Both the position numbers and the translations under genes were made by a program. From assembly GCA_003445095.1 (NCBI GenBank), contig DLVS01000667.1, positions 1 to 17,997 of the forward strand: a DNA stretch of 17,997 nt, read 5' to 3'. Below are positions 1 to 7,236 of this stretch, in pieces. Each line of letters begins with the position of its first letter. Position 1 is the first letter of the stretch. Origin of the DNA: Verrucomicrobiales bacterium (lineage in GTDB: Bacteria; Verrucomicrobiota; Verrucomicrobiia; Limisphaerales; UBA9464). Under the pieces are notes generated by a model. It had not been told where the DNA came from. It saw only the letters and a list, made by a program, of their open reading frames with translations, and made no database searches.

Positions 1-99
1 ATCGATAACTTCGCCTGGAGGAATGCATCCCAATTGGTCATCGGTCAGCTTGGAGAATAAGGGCGTGGAGCGGAGTTCCTGGAGAGTAGTCGAATCCAT
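1..99 (-). CDS. N-terminal fragment of a probable cyclic-nucleotide-binding-domain protein (continues past left edge)
   Basis: Translating the minus strand from an ATG at 97-99 gives 33 codons open to the window edge. The product contains LRSTPLFSKLTDDQLGCI (residues 9-26), which resembles the first helix of cNMP-binding (Crp/PKA-type) domains, with the familiar 'PLFSxLTDxQL' pattern. Only one base separates this ATG from the TAA stop of the upstream reductase fusion (stop 101-103), so the two are almost certainly cotranscribed and perhaps translationally coupled. From family knowledge, response-regulator/thioredoxin-reductase fusions are often followed by a sensor protein with such a domain, sometimes with a histidine kinase part. 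Whether a kinase follows here cannot be seen. The open frame and the domain pattern are visible. The domain name rests on a short stretch, so confidence is moderate. Confidence 0.65.
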   Translation of the reverse strand, partial: MDSTTLQELRSTPLFSKLTDDQLGCIPPGEVID

Positions 100-100
100 A

Positions 101-1762
101 TTACAACAAGCCAAGGTATTCGTGAACGAGCTTGACGGCCATGGCGCCTTCGCCGACTCCGGAGGTGACGCCCTTCGCGGATCGATGACGAACATCACCC
201 GCGACGAAGATTCCCGGAACGCTCGTCTCCAGATAAAATGGATCGCGATCCGCCGTCCAACCCGCCGGGCGTTTGCCTTCGCGCAGCAAATGTTGACCGG
301 AAATCAGATAACCCTGGGCATCCCGTTCAACCACACCCGCGAGCCAATCCGTTTGGGGAACGGCCCCAGCGTAGATCAGCAACGCACTCGCCGGAACGGT
401 TTCCTGCGCACAAGTCTTGTTGTTCTGGATCGTGATCGTTTCGCAGCGGCCATCGCCTTCCACCGCGATGACGTTGGCGTTAAATTTTACCGTGATATTG
501 CTCGTGGCGGTGATTTGGTTTTCTAGGTACTGCGACATGGTGTCCGAGAGCGACTGGCCCCTCACGACCATCGTGACTCGCCGGGCAAACTTGGAAAAAT
601 ACATCGCAGCTTGTCCGGCAGAGTTGGCGCCACCGACGATATAAATATCGCCGTCTCGATACGAAAACGCCTCCGACATCGGCGCGTAATAATAAACGCC
701 AGCGCCGTTCAACTTCTCTAGCCCGGGCACTTCGAGCTTTCGAAAGGCGATGCCACTAGCAATGAGCAACGCGCGACAACCAATTTCCGAACCGTCCGCC
801 AAGGTCAGCAACCGGGTGGAGCCTTCAATCCGCACACTTCTGACTTCTTGGGGCGCCAGAATCTCGACACCAAAACGACGCGCTTGGGCGACGGCCCGCC
901 GAGCAAGGTCGGCGCCGCTCAACCCCACCGGAAACCCCAGATAGTTCTCAATGCGCGAACTCCGACCGGCTTGTCCGCCGGGAGCCTCTCGCTCGACCAG
1001 CAATGTGTGGAGTCCATCGGCGGCGCCATAAACGGCGGCCGCCAATCCGGCCGGACCGGCGCCGACCACCACCAAATCGTAGAAGGGGAATTCCGGCTTC
1101 GTTTTCAGTCCCAACTTTCGGGCGATCTCAACCGCCGGGGGATTAGGCAGGAACGAGCCGTTGGGAAATATGACGAGGGGTAACGACGAGGGGTCGGCTC
1201 CGGTTGTAGTGAGAAGTTGTTTGCCCGCTTCATCCGTCTCGATGTTGAGCCACTGATGCGGGACAAAGTTACGCCCAAGGAAATCACGAATCTCGTTCGC
1301 TTGCGGCGACCAGCGATGTCCGACGACGCGCACACCCTCGAACACTGGGCGATACGACGCTTGCCAATCATCCAACAGATCATCGACCACGCCAAAGAGG
1401 CGTTCCTCGGGCGGATCCCAAGGTTTCATAAGGTAATGATCGATCTGCACGCTGTTGATCGCGCGAATAGCCGCGTCGGTGTCGGCGTAAGCCGTGAGCA
1501 ACGCGCGTTTGGCCTCGGGATAGAACTCGATAGCCTTTTCCAAGAACTCCACTCCCGACATGTGCGGCATTCGTTGATCCGCGAGAAAGAGCGCCACGGG
1601 CTCGTTCCGCAGCTTGAGCTGCTTGATCGCTTCGAGCGCCGACCCTCCGGAGTCTGCCGCGATGACCCGATAGCGATTGCCGTATTGTCGGCGCAAGTCC
1701 CGTTCGACGGCGCGCAAGACGTCGGGATCGTCGTCCACCGTCCAGATCACTGGCTTAGCCAT
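101..1762 (-). CDS. Response regulator receiver / glutaredoxin-like / thioredoxin-reductase-like FAD oxidoreductase fusion
   Basis: The 553-residue protein has three parts. Residues 1-135 are a receiver domain with acidic cluster D10-D12, phosphoacceptor D62 (in ADQRMP), T90 and K113. Residues about 143-220 look like a glutaredoxin-fold segment (VRVVGHRWSPQANEIRDF; LPLVIFPNGS), but the usual CPxC site reads SPQA. Residues about 227-553 form a TrxB-type reductase with FAD motif GAGPAG (234-239), NAD(P)H motif GGANSAG (377-383) and C-terminal FAD motif AGDVR (521-525). The catalytic CxxC expected near 357-362 is replaced by YYYAPM. It therefore binds FAD and probably NADPH but cannot run a classical dithiol cycle. 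Such fusions are a known family. Function is uncertain, and a redox or NADPH-sensing output controlled by phosphorylation is inference. The ATG at 1760-1762 has no clear Shine-Dalgarno. It lies 21 bases after the DedA-rhodanese gene and one base before the cNMP-domain gene. Confidence 0.9.
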   Translation of the reverse strand: MAKPVIWTVDDDPDVLRAVERDLRRQYGNRYRVIAADSGGSALEAIKQLKLRNEPVALFLADQRMPHMSGVEFLEKAIEFYPEAKRALLTAYADTDAAIRAINSVQIDHYLMKPWDPPEERLFGVVDDLLDDWQASYRPVFEGVRVVGHRWSPQANEIRDFLGRNFVPHQWLNIETDEAGKQLLTTTGADPSSLPLVIFPNGSFLPNPPAVEIARKLGLKTKPEFPFYDLVVVGAGPAGLAAAVYGAADGLHTLLVEREAPGGQAGRSSRIENYLGFPVGLSGADLARRAVAQARRFGVEILAPQEVRSVRIEGSTRLLTLADGSEIGCRALLIASGIAFRKLEVPGLEKLNGAGVYYYAPMSEAFSYRDGDIYIVGGANSAGQAAMYFSKFARRVTMVVRGQSLSDTMSQYLENQITATSNITVKFNANVIAVEGDGRCETITIQNNKTCAQETVPASALLIYAGAVPQTDWLAGVVERDAQGYLISGQHLLREGKRPAGWTADRDPFYLETSVPGIFVAGDVRHRSAKGVTSGVGEGAMAVKLVHEYLGLL

Positions 1763-1783
1763 AGTTTTATTAAGGATGAAAGA

Positions 1784-2779
1784 TCACGTGGGGTAGCGGT
1801 TCTCTTGAATCGCCGAAATTCCGTCGGGTTGATCCGCGACTCGCCCGCCACGCAAATCCGTCGGATAATTGCGCTCTCGCCAAGCATCAATTCCTCCCAA
1901 GAGAGGCCGGACGCGCACAATGCCTTTTCGATGCAGCAACAACGCCACCCTGGCACTAGTCACTTCGTTGGGACAGGAACAGTAAAGAATGATATCGCGG
2001 TCACGAGGAATTTCCTGCTCGCGAATCGGCACTTCCTCCAGGGTCATGTGCAGCGCCCCGCGGATCAGCACAGGGTCTCGTTCGACTTCGCCCTGTGATC
2101 GCAAATCGAGGACGATCAGGTTCTCCCCTGCTTCTTGCTTTTGATGCAATTCGTCCACGGTAATGCGGGCCATGCGCAGGTCGCTCAGAAGTCGGCGCCG
2201 TTGGAAATACTTGTAGCCGATGTAGAGCACGGCCGATCCAATCGCCAAAGCGAACGCACTGTGCCCAAGACCCGCCAACGCGTTCATGATCTGCTCGATT
2301 TGCCGACTAAACAAGACACCCACGAGGATGAAACTTCCGGCGTAGAGCGCGGCACCGAGACCATCGAAAAAGAAAAACCGGGCCGCTCCCATACCCGAAC
2401 TGCCGGCCAGCGGCGCCGCCAGACTGCTCAATCCAGGAATGAATTTGGCCGCCACCACCCCTCGCATTCCGTAGCGAGCGAAAAGATTCTGCGTTCGTCG
2501 AGCACACGAGTCCGGTTCCAGCGAAATCCGGCAAATGAGGTCCAACACCCGACGCCCAATCCGACGTCCCACTAGGAACCAAATCACGTCAGCCAGTATC
2601 GCGCCCAAGGCCGCGGCAACGAGGGCAACCAACCCATTGATTTTGCCGGCACCAGCCAAAGCGCCCGCCGCCAGCAACCACGGCGCGGCGGGCAGAGGGA
2701 CTCCGATCTGTTCGATGAATACCGCGATAAAAAGGACTGCCGGACCGTGACGCACCAGCAGTCCCAGAATCTCATTCAC
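1784..2779 (-). CDS. DedA/VTT-family membrane protein fused to a C-terminal rhodanese domain
   Basis: 331 residues from a GTG start (2777-2779). Residues 1-195 form a DedA-type (VTT/SNARE-associated) membrane domain. Visible marks are FIEQIGVPLPAAPWLL (21-36), the reentrant-loop-like stretch to IWFLVGRRIGRR (66-77), and KFIPGLSSLAAPLAG (112-126) with the conserved family arginine/glycine surroundings. Residues about 205-305 form a rhodanese domain: LIVLDLRSQGEVERD (221-235), an active-site loop YCSCPNE with C267 as the likely sulfur-carrying cysteine, and LLGGIDAW (293-300). DedA proteins are implicated in undecaprenyl-phosphate/phospholipid translocation and proton-motive-force homeostasis. 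Rhodaneses transfer sulfane sulfur. The fusion puts sulfur chemistry on the cytoplasmic face of the membrane. The substrate is unknown. The gene precedes the reductase fusion by 21 bases in what looks like one operon. No good Shine-Dalgarno is seen. Confidence 0.88.
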   Translation of the reverse strand: MNEILGLLVRHGPAVLFIAVFIEQIGVPLPAAPWLLAAGALAGAGKINGLVALVAAALGAILADVIWFLVGRRIGRRVLDLICRISLEPDSCARRTQNLFARYGMRGVVAAKFIPGLSSLAAPLAGSSGMGAARFFFFDGLGAALYAGSFILVGVLFSRQIEQIMNALAGLGHSAFALAIGSAVLYIGYKYFQRRRLLSDLRMARITVDELHQKQEAGENLIVLDLRSQGEVERDPVLIRGALHMTLEEVPIREQEIPRDRDIILYCSCPNEVTSARVALLLHRKGIVRVRPLLGGIDAWRERNYPTDLRGGRVADQPDGISAIQENRYPT

Positions 2780-2856
2780 GGGTATATCTCTAGTGCGCGG
2801 CGGCAGCGGTGGGAAGCACTGCCTCGATCATGGGCGATCTAGCAGTAGATCCCGGG

Positions 2857-3357
2857 TTAGGATGCTGCGGCCGTCTTCGGCCTGGCCCGCATCTGTCGCA
2901 CTTGCAATGCGGCTCCAACCAAGAACAACAAGAACAGTACCCCGGCCGCCGCTTGCAATGACGGGCTCTCCCGGTCCGCGACGAGAGGCGCTCCCAGGGG
3001 CAATCGAGTCGAAGTCTCAGTCACCGCGGGAATCATGTGAAAGAAGAATGTCGCCGAGTAGCTAACCGTCTCAACGTATCGAGAGGCGCGCCCGAACACA
3101 GTTGATTTACCGGCCACCGCCGCGATTCCCAGCACCACCAGAGTGATGATACCGAGTGCGTGAGGTGCCCCAAAACCGCCGTGCTGAAAAATTCCGAATC
3201 CGGTCAAGCAGGTAAGGACGGTCGTGATCACGTACAGCCGACCAACTTGGGTCGTCGAAGAGATCTGCTTGTAGCGGACAAACGAGACGATGCCCGCGGC
3301 CACGGCCACCAGGCTGATCGCGGTATGAATGACGCCAAGGGGTGTTAGACCAAACAT
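2857..3357 (-). CDS. Four-helix integral membrane protein of unknown function with four histidines
   Basis: I do not recognise this family firmly. The 166-residue protein shows about four hydrophobic segments: roughly residues 5-27, 40-58 and 64-82 (partly merged around a QHGGFGAPH turn), 97-112, and 135-152. Histidines H11, H59, H66 and H107 lie in or at the ends of these segments, as in small membrane b-type haem or quinone-linked proteins. That comparison is only suggestive. The C-terminus (RQMRARPK) is basic and probably cytoplasmic. I chose the ATG at 3355-3357 over one 14 codons upstream because GAAGGAA lies seven bases before it, while the extra N-terminal residues are hydrophilic and not family-like. 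The gene sits between an SDR dehydrogenase (118 bases upstream) and the DedA-rhodanese gene (77 bases downstream). Confidence 0.75.
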   Translation of the reverse strand: MFGLTPLGVIHTAISLVAVAAGIVSFVRYKQISSTTQVGRLYVITTVLTCLTGFGIFQHGGFGAPHALGIITLVVLGIAAVAGKSTVFGRASRYVETVSYSATFFFHMIPAVTETSTRLPLGAPLVADRESPSLQAAAGVLFLLFLVGAALQVRQMRARPKTAAAS

Positions 3358-3363
3358 AGTGTG

Positions 3364-3370
3364 TTCCTTC
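3364..3370 (-). promoter_or_regulatory. Ribosome-binding site deciding the start of the four-helix membrane protein
   Basis: On the minus strand GAAGGAA is followed, after six to seven bases, by the ATG at 3355-3357. This is one of the few strong Shine-Dalgarno matches in this part of the window. It favours the 166-residue form over the longer reading from 3399. Confidence 0.7.
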
Positions 3371-3475
3371 GATTCATCGTTGCATCGTTGTTTAGGCAAT
3401 CAGCGACGGGCCAATCTCATCCGGGTGACGCGACTCTTCCGCAAAATTAGCGTGAGATGTTTTCATGCAAATCCA

Positions 3476-4222
3476 TCACGCGCCGAAGCCACCGTCGATC
3501 GTAAGACTGGAACCCGTCACAAAATCAGCTTCTGGCCCTGCCAAGTAGGCGACCATGGCGGCGATTTCGTCTCCTCGGGCATATCGTTTGACGGCCATGA
3601 AACTCTTCAGCGTCTCGGCAAACGGCCCGTTGGCCGGATTCATGTCCGTTTCCACGGGACCCGGTTGGATCGTGTTCACCGTGATCCCGCGCGGACCGAG
3701 GTCCCGAGCCAGCCCACGAGTGAGTCCAGCAACCGCCGCCTTGGTCATTGCATACACGCTGCCGCCCGCAAACGGGATGCGGTCGGCATTGACACTCCCG
3801 ATCATGATGATTCTCCCGCCCTCAGTCATGTGATGCGCCGCTGCCTGAGAGGCGACAAAGACACCGCGGACGTTGACTGCCACCGACCGGTCGAAGTCCT
3901 CCAAGGTGAACTCGTGCAGCGGCCCAATGGTGGCCAAGCCGGCATTGTTCACGAGCACATCCAAGCGACCAAAGGTCCGAACCGTTTCCGCGATGGCGTC
4001 CTGGAGCGCTTTGGCGTCCGCGCTATCGGCCCGGAGAGCAAGACCCCGTCCCCCCGTCGATTCGATGCTGCGAATGACTTCCTCCGCCTTCTGAGGCGCA
4101 CTCGAATAGGTGATCGTCACGGCTGCGCCTTCGGACGCCAACCGCTTGGCGATAGCCGCGCCAATTCCGCGTGAGCCGCCGGTAACGAAGGCAACTTTTC
4201 CGATGAGATTGTTCGTCGGCAT
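3476..4222 (-). CDS. SDR-family NAD(P)-dependent oxidoreductase (FabG-like classical SDR)
   Basis: 248 residues, the usual length for a classical short-chain dehydrogenase/reductase. The cofactor motif TGGSRGIG is at 14-21, NNAG at 92-95, and the catalytic tetrad is N117, S143, Y157 and K161 (YxxxK intact). PGPVETDM (187-194) is the usual substrate-loop entry, and the end FVTGSSLTIDGGFGA is typical of tetramer-forming members. The residues after the second beta strand (TYSSAPQKAEE) suggest NADP(H), but this is not decisive. The substrate cannot be named. Annotations such as 3-oxoacyl-ACP reductase would be by similarity only, because no fatty-acid genes are nearby. It lies 51 bases downstream of the chloroperoxidase-like hydrolase and may be cotranscribed. 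The ATG has no obvious Shine-Dalgarno. Confidence 0.92.
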   Translation of the reverse strand: MPTNNLIGKVAFVTGGSRGIGAAIAKRLASEGAAVTITYSSAPQKAEEVIRSIESTGGRGLALRADSADAKALQDAIAETVRTFGRLDVLVNNAGLATIGPLHEFTLEDFDRSVAVNVRGVFVASQAAAHHMTEGGRIIMIGSVNADRIPFAGGSVYAMTKAAVAGLTRGLARDLGPRGITVNTIQPGPVETDMNPANGPFAETLKSFMAVKRYARGDEIAAMVAYLAGPEADFVTGSSLTIDGGFGA

Positions 4223-4273
4223 AGTTTTTGGTGAAAGCTTGGGCGTTGCGCTGGGCGGGTCGCCGATACCGAT

Positions 4274-5098
4274 TCAGGATTTGATGAAGGCAAGGAGGTC
4301 CACGTTGAGCTGTTCTTTACTGGTGTCGCCTAGGCTGTGCGAGCCGCCCGGATAGATCTTCAAAGTGGCATTCTTGACAAGCTTCGCCGAGCGCATCGCC
4401 GAAGCTCCGATAGGTACGATCTGGTCGTCATCGCCGTGGATGATCAGCGTGGGCACATCGAACTTTTTCAGATCTTCAGTGAAGTCCGTTTCGGAAAACG
4501 CCTTGATGCAGTCGTAGGCGTTCTTGTGGCCGGACATCATTCCTTGCAGCCACCAGGATTGAATGAGCCCTTGCGACACTTTGGCGCCCGGGCGGTTGAA
4601 TCCAAAGAAAGGACCGCTCGCGACATTCAGGAAGAACTGGGAACGGTCGGCCAAGTAGGCGGCACGGAAGCCATCAAAGACTTCGAGCGGCAATCCGCCT
4701 GGATTCGTCTCGGTCTTGAGCATGATCGGAGGCACGGCGCCCATTAGCACGGCCTTCGCCACTCGCTGGGTTCCGTGGCGTCCAATGAACCGTGCCACTT
4801 CGCCGCCGCCGGTCGAGTGCCCGATCATGGTGGCATTCTTCAAGTCCAGCTTGACGAACAGTTCCGCCAGATCGTCGGCGTAGGTGTCCATGTCGTTGCC
4901 GTTCCAGGGCTGACTCGAACGGCCGTGACCCCGGCGGTCGTGGGCGATGCAGCGGTAGCCGTTCGAAGCGAGAAAGAACATCTGCGCTTCCCAGGCGTCG
5001 GACGTCAGGGGCCATCCGTGGCTGAAAGTAACAACCGGGCCGGAGCCCCAGTCTTTGTAGTAAATCGTCGTGCCGTCTTTGGTGGTAATTGTGTTCAT
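4274..5098 (-). CDS. Alpha/beta-hydrolase of the cofactor-free (non-haem) chloroperoxidase type
   Basis: 274 residues spanning the whole family fold. The oxyanion-hole segment [12 protein letters not shown] is at 25-36. The region [15 protein letters not shown] (53-67) follows, then the nucleophile elbow GHSTGGGE with S95, the acid D225 in HGDDDQIVP, and the base H254 in GGSHSL. The spacing matches bacterial cofactor-independent chloroperoxidases, which are esterases or perhydrolases that form peracids and halogenate only in a secondary way. The physiological substrate is unknown. No signal peptide is seen, so it is probably cytoplasmic. It appears to be the first gene of the leftward cluster, and about 600 bases of non-coding or relic DNA lie upstream. 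The ATG at 5096-5098 is the natural family start despite a weak ribosome site. Confidence 0.9.
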   Translation of the reverse strand: MNTITTKDGTTIYYKDWGSGPVVTFSHGWPLTSDAWEAQMFFLASNGYRCIAHDRRGHGRSSQPWNGNDMDTYADDLAELFVKLDLKNATMIGHSTGGGEVARFIGRHGTQRVAKAVLMGAVPPIMLKTETNPGGLPLEVFDGFRAAYLADRSQFFLNVASGPFFGFNRPGAKVSQGLIQSWWLQGMMSGHKNAYDCIKAFSETDFTEDLKKFDVPTLIIHGDDDQIVPIGASAMRSAKLVKNATLKIYPGGSHSLGDTSKEQLNVDLLAFIKS

Positions 5099-5271
5099 GC
5101 GTTACGAGGTGCTTCGTTGTTTGGCTTTCTGGCCGCCAAGCTGACCGACCGCGCGACCGATTCTTCAAATTGAATACGCCGCCGAGGCGAAATCCGAAAT
5201 CAAACCTGTCGCTAACTGCACCACGGAGACTTATCTCCGAAGTCAGGTGTCTTGCCGGGTCGGGTAGGTTC

Positions 5272-5571
5272 GCTCAGCCTTGGCACCATGAAGTCTTGGC
5301 AGCGTTGGATGACGATGCCGACGGAAAACTGAGCGGCGCGGAATTGGCCGGACTCGCGCTCTGGACCGACCAAAACATGGATGGCGTCAGCGATCCCGGC
5401 GAGGTCATCGCGGTCGAGTCCGCTGGATTGAGTGAGCTTCAATGTAATCCTCTGATTCACCTGACGGGAATTCCATGGCATCCGACCGGGGCAGCGTTCA
5501 ATGCCTCAAACACCCGACCCACCTTCGATTGGTTCGCGCCAAGCATACCTGAAATGGCGCGGGTTCCGTAG
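5272..5571 (+). pseudogene. C-terminal relic of an EF-hand (Ca2+-binding) protein gene
   Basis: On the plus strand the frame ending at TAG 5569-5571 encodes two textbook EF-hand loops. DDDADGKLSGAE is at 5308-5343 and DQNMDGVSDPGE at 5368-5403, each with D/N at loop positions 1, 3 and 5, G at 6 and E at 12. They are joined by LAGLALWT and followed by a tail with NTRPTFDW. I associate this arrangement with the C-terminal regions of EF-hand proteins common in Verrucomicrobia and Planctomycetes. Upstream of about 5272 the frame stays open to an ATG at 5089, but the residues look random and overlap the start of the hydrolase on the other strand, so no proper 5' end, signal peptide or ribosome site is seen. 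I interpret this as the surviving 3' end of a gene lost by deletion. A functional small protein of about 100 residues is possible but less likely. Confidence 0.55.
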
Positions 5572-5696
5572 GTTTTGCGGCGCGCTGGAGCCCCCGCACG
5601 AACCCGTGCGATGGGGCCACCAATCCGTCGAACTTGAGCGCACCGCGTCAGCTGGATTGGGGCGCGCTTGTCGGCATTCATTCAGGCCGGGTCGCC
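5572..5696. other. Short non-coding stretch with one tetraloop hairpin
   Basis: Between the relic stop and the 3' end of the MerA-like gene lies a hairpin with stem CGCACG (5595-5600), loop AACC and stem CGTGCG (5605-5610). It is extended by C4/G4 pairing across a two-base bulge. Neither strand has a T-run after it, so I do not call it an intrinsic terminator. The leftward stretch 5099-5271 holds a second hairpin, CGGAGA-CTTA-TCTCCG (5224-5239), and nothing else I can support. Confidence 0.4.
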
Positions 5697-7229
5697 TCAG
5701 CTCCTTTGCCACGCCAACCACCGGCCCATCCATTTCTTCACCGTGGGAGTCAATCGGGTCCGATTATAAGCGTCGCCGCACTGACGGATCGCTTCGGCCT
5801 GCGTTGGGTACGGATGAATGATCGAAGCCAACTTGCCCAACCCGAAGCGAGCCGCCATCGCCACGCTGATTTCGCTGATCATCTCGCCGGCATGGCGCGC
5901 CACGATGGTCGCTCCGAGGATTTCATCCCGCCCTTTTTTGACGTGGATTTTCACGAACCCCTCTTCCTCACCGTCAAGAACCGCGCGGTCCACGTCCTTG
6001 AACTCACGCAGGTAAGTGTCCACTTCGATCTCGCGCGCTCGAGCTTCCTGTTCATCGAGACCGACGTGAGCGATTTCCGGGTCGGTGTAAGTGCACCAGG
6101 GCATCATGAGCGCACTGGCCTTCTTGCGGCCACGGAATAGGGCATTCTGAATTACGATCCGGGCGGAAAAATCGGCGGCATGGGTGAATTTCCGGTCCAA
6201 GCAAACATCCCCCGCAGCGTAAATGCGTCGATTGTTGGTTTGGAGGCAATCGTTCACTAGAACTCCTTTGGTGCCGTCATACTCAACACCGGCAGCCTCC
6301 AGGTTAAGCCCCTCAATGTTCGGCGCCCGGCCAGCTCCCGCCAGAATCTCGTCCACTATGACCGTCTCCTCCTTTCCGTGCGCCTCGTAGTAGATACGTT
6401 TGCCGCCGCTACTACGCTCAACCTGAGTGATCGTTGCCTTGAGGTGGAGCGCGATTCCCTCACGAATGAAGGCCTTCTGCACGAGCGCGGCCGCTTGCAT
6501 GTCCTCACGATCGAGTAGATGAGCATTCTTGTGGAGCAGGCTGACCTGGGAACCCAGCCGCTGAAAGGCCTGCGCCAACTCGCAACCAATCGGTCCGCCA
6601 CCGATGACGGCCAGCCTGGGCGGACATTGGGAAAGGTTAAAGACGGTCTCGTTGGTCAGGTAGCCGGCTTCTGCCAGTCCCGGAATGGATGGCTCGACCG
6701 CGCGCGCGCCGGTAGCGATGACCGCCCGTTTGAATCTCAGGGTCTGCCCGGCGACCTCGACTGAATCGAGACCAGAAAGGCGAGCATCACCCAGGAACAC
6801 ATCCACGCCGAGCTTCGTAAAACGTTCGGCCGAATCATGCGGACTGAGGTCGGCGCGAAGCTTGCGCATTCGCTCCATAACCGCCGCGAAATCGACTTCG
6901 ACGGACTTACCTATGCGCGCTCCGAATGCGGCTGCCTCCTTCGCATTGAACACGGCGCGCCCGGAGCGGATCATGGCTTTCGACGGAACGCAGCCGACAT
7001 TGAGACAGTCTCCGCCCAGGAGATTTTTCTCCACGAGCGCAACCTTCGCCCCGAGTCCTGCCGCTCCCGCTGCCGTTACCAATCCAGCCGTCCCGGCGCC
7101 GATGACCACGAGATTATAGCAGGGCGCCGGGATGGGATTACGCCAGTCAGAGGGATGAACATAAGATACGAGTCGCGCATTGTGCGCGTCATCCGGCCTG
7201 ATCGACAGTGGATCTGAAGGAACACCCAT
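5697..7229 (-). CDS. MerA/dihydrolipoamide-dehydrogenase-like FAD disulfide oxidoreductase
   Basis: 510 residues, a full class-I pyridine nucleotide-disulfide oxidoreductase. FAD motif GAGTAG is at 44-49, the redox-active pair C75 and C80 in GGDCLNVGCVPSK, NAD(P)H motif GGGPIG at 210-215 and the second FAD motif AAGDV at 338-342. The C-terminal dimerisation domain has the catalytic His/Glu dyad H472 and E479 in HPYPTQAE. The 37-residue leader containing LVSYVHPSDWRNPIPAPCYN recalls 'mercuric reductase'-annotated proteins that lack the MerA N-terminal HMA domain and C-terminal CC pair. Both are absent here, so genuine Hg(II) reduction is unlikely. The substrate disulfide is unknown. A Shine-Dalgarno TAAAGGA lies a few bases before the ATG and overlaps the stop of the TVP38 gene seven bases upstream, which indicates translational coupling. 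Confidence 0.9.
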   Translation of the reverse strand: MGVPSDPLSIRPDDAHNARLVSYVHPSDWRNPIPAPCYNLVVIGAGTAGLVTAAGAAGLGAKVALVEKNLLGGDCLNVGCVPSKAMIRSGRAVFNAKEAAAFGARIGKSVEVDFAAVMERMRKLRADLSPHDSAERFTKLGVDVFLGDARLSGLDSVEVAGQTLRFKRAVIATGARAVEPSIPGLAEAGYLTNETVFNLSQCPPRLAVIGGGPIGCELAQAFQRLGSQVSLLHKNAHLLDREDMQAAALVQKAFIREGIALHLKATITQVERSSGGKRIYYEAHGKEETVIVDEILAGAGRAPNIEGLNLEAAGVEYDGTKGVLVNDCLQTNNRRIYAAGDVCLDRKFTHAADFSARIVIQNALFRGRKKASALMMPWCTYTDPEIAHVGLDEQEARAREIEVDTYLREFKDVDRAVLDGEEEGFVKIHVKKGRDEILGATIVARHAGEMISEISVAMAARFGLGKLASIIHPYPTQAEAIRQCGDAYNRTRLTPTVKKWMGRWLAWQRS

Positions 7230-7236
7230 GATTCCT

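Noticed and set aside
1217..2098. Plus-strand open frame of 293 codons
   Set aside because: It lies opposite two clearly recognised minus-strand genes and shows no domain; long antisense frames are expected from the codon bias of GC-rich genes.
3329..4174. Plus-strand open frame of 281 codons
   Set aside because: It is antisense to the SDR gene, which has all its catalytic motifs. No recognisable protein pattern is seen.
5595..5616. Hairpin as an intrinsic terminator for the EF-hand relic or the MerA-like gene
   Set aside because: The stem is good but there is no T-run on either strand, so it is recorded only as a hairpin.
5697..7229. True mercuric reductase
   Set aside because: There is no HMA domain, no C-terminal cysteine pair, and no merR, merT or merP nearby. 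Only the general disulfide oxidoreductase fold is supported.
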